The notes beneath the pieces are model-generated. The model saw nothing but the letters and a program-made list of their open reading frames with translations. It did no database searches and was not told the DNA's origin. DNA of 64,000 bases. Source: Sphingomonas sp. So64.6b. Its GTDB lineage: Bacteria; Pseudomonadota; Alphaproteobacteria; Sphingomonadales; Sphingomonadaceae. This document shows, one piece after another, positions 27,101-35,536 of this stretch. Made by a program: the position numbers and the translations under genes. Location: assembly GCF_014171475.1 (NCBI RefSeq), contig NZ_CP048817.1, positions 2,480,001-2,544,000 of the forward strand. The letters are read 5' to 3'. Positions within the stretch are counted from its first letter, which is position 1. Each line of letters opens with the position of its first letter.

Positions 27101-29188
27101 CTGGATGTTCGCCGCATTACCGGTGCCGCCGACAAAGCCGCCGGTGCCGGTGACCGATATATCGCCCGTGCCGCCAGTGCCGCCGACCAGGTTGAGGCCG
27201 CGCGTCGCGCCAGTCACCGTATCGGCGATGTTCACCGTTACCGCGCCGTTGCCGTTCGCATTGATACCTTCGGCAAGTGTGCCGGTGACCGTGCCGTTGG
27301 CGGTCACGGTGATCGCGCCGGTGCCGGCGTTGGTGGCTTCAATACCGGTCGCGCCCGAGACATTGCCCGCCGTCACATCGATCGTGCCCGCGCCAGCGGC
27401 CGAAGTCTGGCGCGCGACGATCGCGGTCTCGTCGATTGAGCTCACATCACCCGCATTGACCGTGACGTTGCCGCCACCCGTTCGTGCGAAGATGCCATTG
27501 CCGCTGGTCGCGGTGACCGGCCCGACCGTGGTGACACTGGTCGAACCACTGCCGAAGTTCTCGGCATCGATCCCGAAGCGTCCCGTGATCGCACCATTGG
27601 CGGTCACATCGACATTGCCCGTCGCGCCACCCTGGAGGATCGCGCCGACGATGCCGGCATTGCCCGCATTGATGTCACCATTGGCGACGATCGTCACATT
27701 ACCGGTCAGCGATTGCGTCTGGACATCGATACCGTCACGGCCCGCCGACAGCGCGGTGACCGCGCCGGTGGTGACATCGACATTGCCGCCCGCGACGGTG
27801 TCACGAACGACGATACCTTCGCCGCCCGCCGAACTGCTCGCGCCCGAGATATCGACCAGGACATTGCCCGAGCCGTTATTCTGGATGTTCGCCGCATTAC
27901 CGGTGCCGCCGACAAAGCCGCCGGTGCCGGTGACCGATATATCGCCCGTGCCGCCAGTGCCGCCGACCAGGTTGAGGCCGCGCGTCGCGCCAGTCACCGT
28001 ATCGGCGACGTTCACCGTTACCGCGCCATTGCCATTGGCGTTGATACCTTCGGCAAGTGTGCCGGTGACCGTGCCGTTGGCGGTCACGGTGATCGCGCCG
28101 GTGCCGCTGTTGGTGGCTTCAATACCGGTCGTGCCCGAGACATTGCCCGCCGTCACATCGATCGCGCCCGCTCCGGCCGCCGAAGTCTGGCGCGCGATGA
28201 TCGCGGTATTGCCGGTTGAGCCCACATCACCCGCGTTGACCGTGACGTTGCCCCCAGCCGTTCGTGCGAAGATGCCGTTGCCGCTGGTCGCGGTGACCGG
28301 ACCAACCGTGGTCACACTGGTCGAGCCAGTGCCGAAATTCTCCGCATCGACGCCGAATCGTGCGTCGATCGCACCATTGGCGGTCACGTCGATATTGCCG
28401 GTTCCCGCAGCCGGGAAGATCGCGCCCACAATGCCGGCATTACCCGCCTGGATATTGCCATTGGCAACGATCGTGACATCGCCGGTCAGCGACAGGCTCT
28501 GCGCGTCGATGCCGTCGCGACCACCGCTCAGCGCAGTGACATCGTTGGTCGTCACCGAAATGCCGGTGCTGGTCGCCACGTCGCGGACGGTGATGCCTTC
28601 GCCGGTCGCCGCGGTGACATTGCCGGTGATGTTGATATTGACCGAACCGGCACCGCCGGTCTGCACCGCGTCGAAGCCGTTGCCGGTGCCGTTGTTGGTG
28701 ATGCTGCCGCCTGTATAGGCGATCGTGCCGCCAGCCGTCGAAAGCGACAGCGCAGCAGTGCCGCCGGCCGTCGGCGTGTTGCCGGCATCGACGCTGATCG
28801 AGCCATTATTGGTCACGGTGACGCCGCCGCCAGCGGTGTTGACGAGCGAAAGGCCGTTGCCGCTGACCGCTGCGCCCGCATCGACGTTGAGGATGATCGG
28901 CGTGGCGATCGGGCCGGTATATCCGCGATCGGTGGGTGGGCTGGCGGGAAAAGTCGTGTCGGTGGTGACGGTGGTGTCGCACGTCACGGTGACGCCGCCG
29001 ACGAGGCAATCCGCCCAGGCCTGTCCGGGAGCCAGCAGGCTCACGCCCGCAAGGGCGGCCATGCCGATGGTCGACCGAAGTGCAAGCCGACTTGCCTGCG
29101 ACCGCAGGTTCCTGCGGAGTGCCGATTTCGTGGAAGTCCGTGCGGGAATCGCGGTCGAACGACCGGCGGAATTGAAAAAGCACACCAT
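21134..29188 (-). CDS. Giant autotransporter adhesin-like protein, 2684 residues
   Basis: A very large type V-secreted protein. ATG 29188 is chosen because it follows AGGGGCAGG and starts a long basic signal region (MVCFFNSAGRST...) ending at PGQAWA; an upstream in-frame ATG adds 44 unrelated residues. The passenger (about residues 65-2150) is a Gly/Thr/Ala/Val beta-solenoid without Lys-rich stretches, containing nearly seven copies of a 260-residue unit (GTGAITVTANGTVTGT, GNGIFARTxGGNVTVNAGDV, SGASSSxxGxGIVVxDT). The last about 280 residues (from FSLWMRGSGGHTK) are the autotransporter barrel, ending in Phe (GGIRFNF). Its high GC opens long spurious frames on the opposite strand. The likely role is cell-surface adhesion. 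Confidence 0.9.
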   Translation of the reverse strand: MVCFFNSAGRSTAIPARTSTKSALRRNLRSQASRLALRSTIGMAALAGVSLLAPGQAWADCLVGGVTVTCDTTVTTDTTFPASPPTDRGYTGPIATPIILNVDAGAAVSGNGLSLVNTAGGGVTVTNNGSISVDAGNTPTAGGTAALSLSTAGGTIAYTGGSITNNGTGNGFDAVQTGGAGSVNINITGNVTAATGEGITVRDVATSTGISVTTNDVTALSGGRDGIDAQSLSLTGDVTIVANGNIQAGNAGIVGAIFPAAGTGNIDVTANGAIDARFGVDAENFGTGSTSVTTVGPVTATSGNGIFARTAGGNVTVNAGDVGSTGNTAIIARQTSAAGAGAIDVTAGNVSGTTGIEATNSGTGAITVTANGTVTGTLAEGINANGNGAVTVNVADTVTGATRGLNLVGGTGGTGDISVTGTGGFVGGTGNAANIQNNGSGNVLVDISGASSSAGGEGIVVRDTVAGGNVDVTTGAVTALSAGRDGIDVQTQSLTGNVTIVANGDINAGNAGIVGAILQGGATGNVDVTANGAITGRFGIDAENFGSGSTSVTTVGPVTATSGNGIFARTGGGNVTVNAGDVSSIDETAIVARQTSAAGAGTIDVTAGNVSGATGIEATNAGTGAITVTANGTVTGTLAEGINANGNGAVTVNIADTVTGATRGLNLVGGTGGTGDISVTGTGGFVGGTGNAANIQNNGSGNVLVDISGASSSAGGEGIVVRDTVAGGNVDVTTGAVTALSAGRDGIDVQTQSLTGNVTIVANGDINAGNAGIVGAILQGGATGNVDVTANGAITGRFGIDAENFGSGSTSVTTVGPVTATSGNGIFARTGGGNVTVNAGDVSSIDETAIVARQTSAAGAGTIDVTAGNVSGATGIEATNSGTGAITVTANGTVTGTLAEGINANGNGAVTVNVADTVTGATRGLNLVGGTGGTGDISVTGTGGFVGGTGNGANIQNNGAGTVTVNISGASGSTSGEGIVVRDTAIGGDISVTTGAVTALAGGQDGIDIQTQSLTGDVTVVANGDIGAGNAGIVGAILQGGATGNVNVTANGAIDARFGIDAENFGTGSTSVTTVGPVNATTGNGIFARTLGGNITVNAGDVTATANTAIIARQTSAAGAGAIDVTAGNVSGTTGIEATNSGTGAITVTANGTVTGTGAEGINANGNGAVTVNVADTVTGATRGLTLIGGTGGTGNISVTGAGGFVGGTGDAANILNNGAGTVTVDISGASSSTAGNGIVVLDTALGGDISVTTGAVSALAGGQNGIDVRTLSTSADITVVANGDVGAGNAAIVAAVFPAAATGNIDVTTNGAVNARFGIDAENFGTGSTSVTTVGPINTTTGNGIYAQTNGGNVTVNAGDVTSTGAAAIVAQQNSAAGAGVVDVTAGNVSGTTGIFANNAGTGAVSVTANGTVTGTGAEGINVSGNAAVSVSVADTVTGATRGLTLIGGTGGTGNISVTGAGGFVGGTGDAANILNNGAGTVTVDISGASSSTAGNGIVVLDTALGGDISVTTGAVSALAGGQNGIDVRTLSTSADITVVANGDVGAGNAAIVAAVFPAAATGNIDVTTNGAVNARFGIDAENFGTGSTSVTTVGPVNTTTGNGIFALTTGGNVTVNAGDVTSTGAGAIVAQQTSAAGAGVIDVTAGNVSGTTGIFALNAGTGAINVTANGTVTGTAAEGILANGNAAVTVAVANTVTGATRGLTLIGGTGGAGNISVTGAGGFVGGTGDAANILNNGAGTVTVDISGASSSTAGNGIVVGDTALGGDISVTTGAVSALAAGQNGIDIRTQSTSADVTVVANGNIGAGNAAVVAAVFPAAATGNIDVTTNGAVNARFGIDAENFGTGATRVTTVGAVNVTTGIGVYALSTGGAVTVNTGAVTSTGNAAIIAEQSSAAGTGAVNVTAGATSGTTGIIATNRGTGSTTVAALGPVTATTGNGILAQANGGNIVVMAGDVSSTGTTAIVALNTAAAANTGTIDVTLTAGHTVTANAVGAYGIFTDSGQSSGTTTINVDGTINAAAAGVASISTVGDIVTNISATGVIDPLIGIDQSTVSGAITVNNAGLVEGDNIGVRLTSTGAGAVGALTVNQVSSGTIAGIIGIDLAGVDAALAVNNAGSISGTAGIRMTATGTGNASVVNGGTLTGTGGAVLATLNGGSFTLTNTGTMNGALNVTGSAVATSTVTNAAGGIANFGSGASSVSGSFVNAGTANIGAGGTILFLGNTNNSNRINFAGAGTFTTNGAMTNTGIINARNNLTSNVVTVGGAYVGGGQFFADYSTVTATADRLNIGGAASGNTNVTMNRVGARSFVAGGFLPVVTVTPGAAVGTFTSNTIFPNTGFILESFGRNPASNTQFGLIQQINPSSTALGGLTYVAESASMLLDAPISPYITPRTDAAAGDKRFSLWMRGSGGHTKQTIASSISGGGVTFNSVNRLRTNHEAIQMGADLGLYFGGNWVAHLGVTGGWYDGVAHPSASERLAVDTGFVGGYVAISNGALTIDGQLRREWRKYDVVLPTLFGNTKKDVDGRATAGSIHASYRVGGSSGFAATPFVGFNYADSRIDNMTIDADSFYSPGGDKTKVGQAGLRVSYRAGDADKVVVEPFASAAGMKNWSRGDNGTFTFGTPATSFSLNTRTWDDAMRYSAGVMAHARGGRLSAFVVGNIDDGSGLRAFTVNGGIRFNF
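23400..28690 (-). repeat. Tandem repeat array, about 6.8 units of exactly 780 bp
   Basis: Matching landmarks recur at an exact 780-bp step: the segment around TGCCGAAATTCTC is found at about 23651, 24431, 25211, 25991, 26771, 27551 and 28331. Each unit encodes 260 residues in frame. Units at 26641-27420 and 27421-28200 are almost identical (only scattered single-base differences), so that duplication is recent; outer units have diverged more. Such an array allows passenger length to change by recombination. Confidence 0.9.
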
Positions 29189-29350
29189 GAACCTGCCCCT
29201 TTTAGTGCAGCGAATTGGTGCGACCCCCCGGATTATCCCGGGTTTTTTAATTGGCGCCTCTATGTCCCGGGCCTTGGTGGGAGTCAACCGGTGCCGTTTC
29301 CAGCAGATGTGCAGGAACAATACGGATCGGAAGCGACGTTCAAGCCGGCC

Positions 29351-31225
29351 CTAGGCGGCGATGCCCACAGTGCCGGCTTCCATGGAGGCCGCCTTCAGCG
29401 TCAGGATCGCATTCGCGCCCCTGCCCTGACCTTCGCTTTCCAGCCGCAGCGCACCCTCCATCGCGTTCATCGAATTGGCGCACCAATGCAGGCCAAGTCC
29501 GCCCGATTTGTGCCCGCGCGTCGAATAGCCGCGCTGGAACAGGGTCGCGCCGGCCTGCGGTTCGAAGCCCTCGCCATCGTCGCGAATCGCGACTCGGGTC
29601 TGACCGTTCGCTTCGTCGATCGTCACCGTCACGGCACCGCTATTGGTGCCCTTGGCCGCGACCGCCTCCGCCGCGTTGGCGAAGAGGTTACCGATCACCT
29701 GGCTCAGGATCAGGCGGTTGGCCATGACGTGATGCGGCTGTGCGGGGAAGTTGAACATGATCGACACCTCGCCCGAATAACGCGCGATCGTCGCGTTCTG
29801 GGCGACGATGTCGGTCACGTTGCACGGTTCGAGCACCGGGCGTTCGTGCGCGGCATGCTGCTGCGCGCCGATGATCTCGAGCACCTGGCTCATCGCCTCG
29901 CGCCCGTCGTTGAGCTGCGCGCGGCGTTCATCGCGGTCGCGCGCTTCCGCCTCGACCGCGGCGGCGACGAATGCGACGAGCTTTTCGCGGCGCGGCTGCG
30001 GCAAATCGCTCCGCGCCAGTTCGGCGACGGCCCGGTCGAGCGTCGCGCGGTCGATCGGTGGCGGCTGAGCGATGCCCTTCGAGATGATCGTGCTGATCGG
30101 GTTGAGCGCGTTGCGGACGTTGTGCATCACCGCGACCGCACTTTCGTTGCGGCCTAGCGCAAAGCTCTGCACTTCGAGCCGCTCGCGCAAATCCTTCAGC
30201 TGGCGCAACATCGAATTGAAGCTGGTGCCAAGCGAGCCGATTTCGTCGCGCCGCCCCTCATCATCGAGCAGGCCGAGCGAGCCCGACTGACGCACGATCT
30301 GCATATGGCTTTCGACGCGGTGCAACGGGCGCAGCACGAGCCGGGTGAATATGCGCCGCAACACGACCAGCAGGATGACCAGCAACATGGTCGACCCGCC
30401 GATCGCCAGCATCAGCATGTGCTGGCCAAGGATCGAGATTTCCCGCGGCACGCTGAACACGGTATTGGCGACCGCATGGCCGTTCACGCCACGCACCGGC
30501 ACGGCGATCTTCATCGAACTGGGCGTGGTCGAGATTGTCTCCGCATCCGACGCATCGGCAAGGTCGAGCCGGGCGGGCAGCTGCAGCAATTCGGAAATCT
30601 GGCCCGAGCTGATCTGGCGCGCCATCAGGACATAACCGCGCGGTGCGCCGGTGCCGTCGCTGCGACGGACCTGCGCGACGCCGACCGCCGCGACGCTCGA
30701 CCCGAGCCGCGTGTAGAAGCTCGCCGAATTATTCCTGCCCACCGCACGAGCGAGGTCGATGTCCCGGATTGCCGCGATCAGCCGGGCACGCATGCCGGAC
30801 TGATCGGCGCCCGTCTTCGGATCGAGCCAGCGTGCGATGACGATGCGGCCGTCCTCGGCGACATAGGCCATGCCGTTGACGTCGAGATTGGTCATCGCCA
30901 GCGGCGAAAAGGATTCCTGTTCGAATTTGGCCGATGGGGCGGCCATGTAATCATAGCTCGAAGTCCAGTCACCATAGTCGCGTACCGCGCTTTCGACCTT
31001 GGAAGCATATTCACCCAAAGCCGCGCGCGTGCGTTCGACATGCTGGTCGATCGATTTATTCTCGAGCTGATTGAAGCTTGGCGTGATGACGCTGGCCAGC
31101 AACAGGGTGAGCGCGACCGAGCCGGCCAGGCCGACCGCGGTCAGGATCAGGACCAGCTTTGCGCCCAGCGACGCCGGGCTGCGCAACGCACCGATCCGGC
31201 CGATCGCGGCGCGAAAGGACGCCAT
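29351..31225 (-). CDS. CHASE4-type membrane sensor histidine kinase
   Basis: A 624-residue kinase. TM1 (about 22-48) and TM2 (about 278-300) flank a periplasmic domain with the CHASE4 pattern (RDYGDWTSSYDYM, DVNGMAYVAEDG). A HAMP linker follows (RLVLRPLHRVESHM). The phosphoacceptor region is HNVRNALNPI with His368, and the ATPase domain has an N box (NLFANAAEAV), DDGEGF and GGLGLHWC. All catalytic boxes are present. Its start codon shares one base (TAATG) with the stop of the upstream REC-GGDEF-EAL gene, so the two are translationally coupled and probably form a kinase/response pair controlling c-di-GMP. Confidence 0.88.
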   Translation of the reverse strand: MASFRAAIGRIGALRSPASLGAKLVLILTAVGLAGSVALTLLLASVITPSFNQLENKSIDQHVERTRAALGEYASKVESAVRDYGDWTSSYDYMAAPSAKFEQESFSPLAMTNLDVNGMAYVAEDGRIVIARWLDPKTGADQSGMRARLIAAIRDIDLARAVGRNNSASFYTRLGSSVAAVGVAQVRRSDGTGAPRGYVLMARQISSGQISELLQLPARLDLADASDAETISTTPSSMKIAVPVRGVNGHAVANTVFSVPREISILGQHMLMLAIGGSTMLLVILLVVLRRIFTRLVLRPLHRVESHMQIVRQSGSLGLLDDEGRRDEIGSLGTSFNSMLRQLKDLRERLEVQSFALGRNESAVAVMHNVRNALNPISTIISKGIAQPPPIDRATLDRAVAELARSDLPQPRREKLVAFVAAAVEAEARDRDERRAQLNDGREAMSQVLEIIGAQQHAAHERPVLEPCNVTDIVAQNATIARYSGEVSIMFNFPAQPHHVMANRLILSQVIGNLFANAAEAVAAKGTNSGAVTVTIDEANGQTRVAIRDDGEGFEPQAGATLFQRGYSTRGHKSGGLGLHWCANSMNAMEGALRLESEGQGRGANAILTLKAASMEAGTVGIAA

Positions 31226-33132
31226 TAGCCGTGCGTCCCGTTGCCCAACAGCGGTTCCGCATCATCCTCGACCGCATCGGTTTCGGGTTCGGCCATGAAG
31301 CGGCGATGCGCGATTTCGGTGGCGATCTCGAGATCGACCGGGCGCGAGAAGAAATAGCCCTGGAGATGCGAACAACCCGCGACGCGCAGCGCCTGGACCT
31401 GCGCTTCGGTCTCGACCCCTTCGGCGATCACGCCGAGACCGAGCGAGCGGCCGAGATGGACGATCGACTGGACGATCGCCGCGCTTTCACGCTCGCGGCC
31501 CATGCCGTCGATGAAGCTGCGGTCGATCTTCAGGCAATCGAGCGCGAATTTGCGGATATTGTAGAGCGACGAATAGCCCGTGCCGAAATCGTCGAGCGCG
31601 ATGCGGAAGCCCATCTGGCGCAATTTGTAGAGCGTCTCGGCCGCGCGATCGGCATCATCGAAGATCGCGGTTTCGGTGATCTCGATCTGCACGCGATTGG
31701 GCTCGATCCCGGCGCGCTGCACGCTTTCCATGATGCGGCCGACGAAATTGTGGCGGCGGAACTGACGCGGCGAGAAATTGACCGAGACATATTGCCCTGG
31801 CCATTCACCGAGCACGGCGAGCGATTCCGCGAGCACCCAGTCGCCCAGTTCGTGGATGAGATTACTTTCCTCCGCGATCGGGATGAACACTGCGGGTGAA
31901 ATCGGGCCGTGATCATCGGTATTCCAGCGCAGCAGCGCTTCGAACCCGACCACTTCCAGGCCTTCGCGCGCGACGATCGGCTGATAGACCAGCTTGAGTT
32001 CGCCCTTCTCGATCGACCTGGACAGGCCGCCTTCGATCCGGCGGCGCAGCTTGATATTCTCGTCCATGCTTTCATCGAACACGCGGACGATGCCGCGCCC
32101 TTCGCGCTTGGCATCGTTGAGTGCGAGATCGGCGCGACGCATCAGGTCGGTCGGGTCGCGCAATTCGGTCGGCGCGGAGGCGATCACGCCGATCGACGCG
32201 CCGCCCTGAACCGAATGGCCGAGCACCTTGAAGGTGCCGCAACAGCCGCGCAGGATGCGTTCGCACTCCATTGCCGCAGCTTCGGCGCCGGGTGAATCGA
32301 AGATGATGCCGAATTCGTCGCCACCGAGACGCGCGACCATGCCGCCCGCCGGCACCGAGTCCTGAAGATGCGTGCAGATGATGCGGATCAGCTCATCGCC
32401 GGCAAGATGACCGAGCGTGTCGTTGACCAGCTTGAACCGGTCGAGATCGACCATCGCCACCGCAAAGGTCGCGTCGCTGCGCGCGCGATCGGTCAGGGCG
32501 CGGCGGAAGGCGAGACGATTGGGCGCCTCGGTCAGCGGATCGTGATTGGCGATATGGATCGCGCGGCTTTCGTTGGCGGCGAGTTCGTGGCTCTGTTCCT
32601 TGAGCGTGACAATCTGCGCGGCGAGCGCTTCACGCGCGGCGGCGAGTTCCAGATCGACTTGCCAGCGATGCGCCAGCGCGGTCGCGGTCTGCGTCACTTC
32701 GGCGACTTCGAACGGCTTGGCGATGTAGAAGATCTTGTCCGCCGGGCCGGCCGCGCGGCTGATTTCGAGCGGCGAGAAATCGGAATAGCCGGTAACGATG
32801 ACCAGGTTGATGTCGGGATCGAGTGCGCGGATGCGCTTTGCGGTTTCCTTGCCGTCGATGCCGGGCGGCATGCGCACGTCGATGAACGCGACGGCGTATT
32901 TCTCGCCCCTGGCGATCGATGCCTCGACCGCGGTGACGCCTTCGATCCCCTGCATCGCATGCGTGAGGGTGAAAGCCATGGCCGGCGCGGCGTCGGCATC
33001 CCCGTCATCATTGTCGCCGAACAGTTCGACCGCCATCGCGTCGAGCGCGCCGGCATGACCAGCGGCCGGCGCAAAACTGCGCCGGTAGCTGTCGTGCATC
33101 CCTGGTTCGTCGTCGATGATCAGAATGCGCAT
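31225..33132 (-). CDS. Response regulator with GGDEF and EAL domains (REC-GGDEF-EAL)
   Basis: A 635-residue c-di-GMP protein. REC domain at about 1-155 has acidic DDEP, phospho-acceptor Asp in AFIDVRMPPG and Lys in AKPF; it has an insertion of about 30 acidic and Ala-rich residues (FGDNDDGDADA) after the first helix. GGDEF domain at about 195-355 has intact GGDEF (270-274) but no RxxD inhibitory site five residues before it. EAL domain at about 370-620 has EALLRW, ITETAIFDD, DDFGTGYSSL and KIDRSFI, consistent with active phosphodiesterase. It is encoded first in the operon with the CHASE4 kinase. Net direction of turnover cannot be told from sequence. Confidence 0.92.
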   Translation of the reverse strand: MRILIIDDEPGMHDSYRRSFAPAAGHAGALDAMAVELFGDNDDGDADAAPAMAFTLTHAMQGIEGVTAVEASIARGEKYAVAFIDVRMPPGIDGKETAKRIRALDPDINLVIVTGYSDFSPLEISRAAGPADKIFYIAKPFEVAEVTQTATALAHRWQVDLELAAAREALAAQIVTLKEQSHELAANESRAIHIANHDPLTEAPNRLAFRRALTDRARSDATFAVAMVDLDRFKLVNDTLGHLAGDELIRIICTHLQDSVPAGGMVARLGGDEFGIIFDSPGAEAAAMECERILRGCCGTFKVLGHSVQGGASIGVIASAPTELRDPTDLMRRADLALNDAKREGRGIVRVFDESMDENIKLRRRIEGGLSRSIEKGELKLVYQPIVAREGLEVVGFEALLRWNTDDHGPISPAVFIPIAEESNLIHELGDWVLAESLAVLGEWPGQYVSVNFSPRQFRRHNFVGRIMESVQRAGIEPNRVQIEITETAIFDDADRAAETLYKLRQMGFRIALDDFGTGYSSLYNIRKFALDCLKIDRSFIDGMGRERESAAIVQSIVHLGRSLGLGVIAEGVETEAQVQALRVAGCSHLQGYFFSRPVDLEIATEIAHRRFMAEPETDAVEDDAEPLLGNGTHG

Positions 33133-33398
33133 GGAGCACCGCCATTCGTTTCCGGCGACAGTGCTGATGCCGGAATGGAAAATAAAAGGTTCAATTTGTT
33201 GGTGACCGGGCCCTTGGGGATATTTGAGTCGATCGCTGGCCGGGGACGCCAGCGGGGAACGCAGGGTAAAGGTGCGCCGCCCAACGGGCTGGCGAGCAGT
33301 ATCGCGTCATAATGTGCCGGGCGTGCCATACGCCGTTCCCCTTCACCGAAATCACGGTTGATCCGGCGTAAGCAGACAGGGTTAAGGCGCCGTAAACG

Positions 33399-34289
33399 CT
33401 ATTTCGAAGCGGCGGCGTCCAGTGCGTGATGGCCGAGCACGATTGCGCCCAGCGGCCCGGCATTATTGCCCAGTTGCGGCGCGACGATAAATGCATCCAG
33501 ATCGGACAATTCGGCCAATGCGGCATAGCCGCCAAGGCTGCCCGCGAGCAGCGTCCGGATCCGCGGGAAGAGATGTGGCACACCGGTCATCACCCCGCCG
33601 CCCATGACGATGCGGCGCGGCACACCGGTCAGCACCAGGGTGTGGAGCAATTGCGCGAGCGTGTGTGCGACGCTGTCCCAGGCCGGATGATCGGCAGGCA
33701 GATCGGCTGCGGGCCGCCCCGCGCGCGCGGCGATCGCCGGACCCGAGGCAAGGCCCTCGACGCAATCGCCGTGGAACACGCAAATGCCCGGCCAGGCATC
33801 GCCCGCCATGCGCACCGGGCGGACATGGCCGAGTTCGCCCGCGATCGGCAGGCCATCGGCGACCAGGCCGATGCCGACGCCAGTGCCGACGGTGATATAG
33901 GCATAATCCGACAGCCCGCGCGCGGCGCCCCAGTGCCCCTCCCCCAAGGCTGCGCCGACGACATCGGTCTGGAACGCCATCGGCACGCCGGTGTGGCGGG
34001 CGAGGCGCAGGCCGACATCGGTGTCGGACCAGCCGGGCTTGGTCGTCGCGGTGATGAAGCCGTAATTGGCCGCCGACCGGTCAAGCGAGACCGGACCAAA
34101 GCTGGCGATGCCCAATGCTTCGAAGCCCGTCCAGCGCGCCAGCACCGCCTCGATCGCGGCGAGCGTCTCTTCCGGCGTGGTGGTCGGCACGCGCACCGTT
34201 TCGCGGATATCGTCGGGGCCGGTGGCGAGGATGCAATTGCACTTCGTCCCGCCCAGTTCGACGCCGGCGATGAGGGGCGTGGACGTCAT
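33399..34289 (-). CDS. ROK-family sugar kinase (fructokinase/glucokinase type)
   Basis: A 296-residue kinase of the ROK family phosphorylating a hexose, most likely fructose or glucose. ATG 34289 begins [18 protein letters not shown] with the phosphate-1 ATP motif; a longer frame adds a very basic implausible leader. The phosphate-2 region is [13 protein letters not shown] and the zinc site is [11 protein letters not shown]...[10 protein letters not shown] with His and three Cys in the ROK pattern. The catalytic Asp is in [13 protein letters not shown]. The start overlaps the stop of the FAD reductase gene by 4 bp (ATGA), so it is the last gene of the fghA operon. What links it to formaldehyde detoxification is unclear. 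Confidence 0.85.
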   Translation of the reverse strand: MTSTPLIAGVELGGTKCNCILATGPDDIRETVRVPTTTPEETLAAIEAVLARWTGFEALGIASFGPVSLDRSAANYGFITATTKPGWSDTDVGLRLARHTGVPMAFQTDVVGAALGEGHWGAARGLSDYAYITVGTGVGIGLVADGLPIAGELGHVRPVRMAGDAWPGICVFHGDCVEGLASGPAIAARAGRPAADLPADHPAWDSVAHTLAQLLHTLVLTGVPRRIVMGGGVMTGVPHLFPRIRTLLAGSLGGYAALAELSDLDAFIVAPQLGNNAGPLGAIVLGHHALDAAASK

Positions 34290-35536
34290 GCGAGATCCTT
34301 CAGCGGCGTCGCGGCGTCGGCGATGCGCGCGGCGTCGGGCGCTGCGCCGGCAAGCACGAGCGCACGTCCCTGGACATAGTCGCGCGTCGCGTTGACGCAA
34401 TCGAGCGCGATGACCTTGCCGCCCTTCAGATAGACCAAGGAGAAGCTGCGCGCAGCCGGGTCGCCGCGCAGTACCACCGCGTCATAACCGACCGACAGGC
34501 CGACGGTCTGCAGCTTCAAATCATATTGGTTCGACCAGAACCACGGGATCGCCTGATAAGGCCGATCATCGCCCATGATCCCCTTGGCGACGAGCGTCGC
34601 CATGTCATTGGCGTTCTGCACGGATTCGACGCGCATCACGGTGCCCGCGGCAAAGCCGTTGGCGTGCAGCGCGCAATCGCCGACCGCGAAGATATCGGCC
34701 AGGCTGGTGCGGCAGCGATCGTCGACCGCGACGCCATTTCCGCCCTCGGCGCCGGCCGCGATCAGCGGGGCGACTTCGGGGATGATGCCGATGCCGACAA
34801 TGACCATGTCGGCGGGCACGACTTCTCCGTCGGCGAGTTGCACGCCGGTGACGCGGTCCTGCCCGAGGATGCAATCGACCGTCTCGTTCAGGCGCACGAC
34901 CACGCCGTGGGCGCGGTGTTCCGCTTCGTAGAAGCGCGACAAGGGTTCGCCCGCGACGCGCGCGAGGACGCGGTCGAGCGCTTCGAGCACGGTGACATGC
35001 TTGCCGAGCTTGGTCAGCACCGCCGCCGCCTCCAGCCCGATATACCCGCCGCCGATCACCACGACGTGTGCCGTACTGTCGAGTTCGGTCATCAGCCGGT
35101 CGACATCGGCGCGGGTGCGCACGGCATGGACTCCGGTATAGTCGTGCCCGCTGCAGCTCAGCCGGCGCGGGGTGCCGCCGGCGGCCCAGATCAGCTTGCC
35201 ATAGCCGGTCGAGTTGGAGCCGATCGTGCCCGCCCCGGTCGTCACATTGTGCGCGGCCGGGTCGATTGCCGTCACGCGCTGTCCAAGCAGCATCGTGACG
35301 TTGCGTTCCTGCCAGAAGGCGGGCGGGCGGATCAGCAGCCGTTCGAAGGCTTTCTCGCCGGCGAGATAATCCTTCGACAGCGGCGGGCGTTCATAGGGTA
35401 GTTCGGGCTCTTCGCCGATCACCGCGATGGTCCCGTCGAACTTCGCCTGGCGCAGCGCGATCGCGGCCTGTGCGCCGGCATGTCCCGCGCCGACGATGAC
35501 GATGTCGTAGCGGTCGATCACCCCACCCGCTTCCAT
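34286..35536 (-). CDS. FAD-dependent ferredoxin reductase-like oxidoreductase
   Basis: A 416-residue flavoprotein of the BphA4/ThcD ferredoxin reductase type. N-terminal FAD motif [12 protein letters not shown], then [14 protein letters not shown], the NAD(P) motif [16 protein letters not shown], the second FAD contact DIFAVGDCA, and a C-terminal reductase domain with [17 protein letters not shown]. It transfers electrons from NADH to a ferredoxin or rubredoxin in oxygenase systems. ATG 35536 overlaps the stop of fghA (TGATG), so the genes are translationally coupled. No ferredoxin or oxygenase gene is in this operon. Confidence 0.88.
   Translation of the reverse strand: MEAGGVIDRYDIVIVGAGHAGAQAAIALRQAKFDGTIAVIGEEPELPYERPPLSKDYLAGEKAFERLLIRPPAFWQERNVTMLLGQRVTAIDPAAHNVTTGAGTIGSNSTGYGKLIWAAGGTPRRLSCSGHDYTGVHAVRTRADVDRLMTELDSTAHVVVIGGGYIGLEAAAVLTKLGKHVTVLEALDRVLARVAGEPLSRFYEAEHRAHGVVVRLNETVDCILGQDRVTGVQLADGEVVPADMVIVGIGIIPEVAPLIAAGAEGGNGVAVDDRCRTSLADIFAVGDCALHANGFAAGTVMRVESVQNANDMATLVAKGIMGDDRPYQAIPWFWSNQYDLKLQTVGLSVGYDAVVLRGDPAARSFSLVYLKGGKVIALDCVNATRDYVQGRALVLAGAAPDAARIADAATPLKDLA

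Noticed and set aside
23400..28690. CRISPR-like repeat array
   Set aside because: The units are 780 bp and lie in frame within a protein gene; there are no short repeats with unique spacers.
26976..28718. 580-codon Pro/Val/Ala-rich open frame on the plus strand
   Set aside because: Another antisense frame of the 780-bp repeats; repeats itself with the same period and has no known feature.
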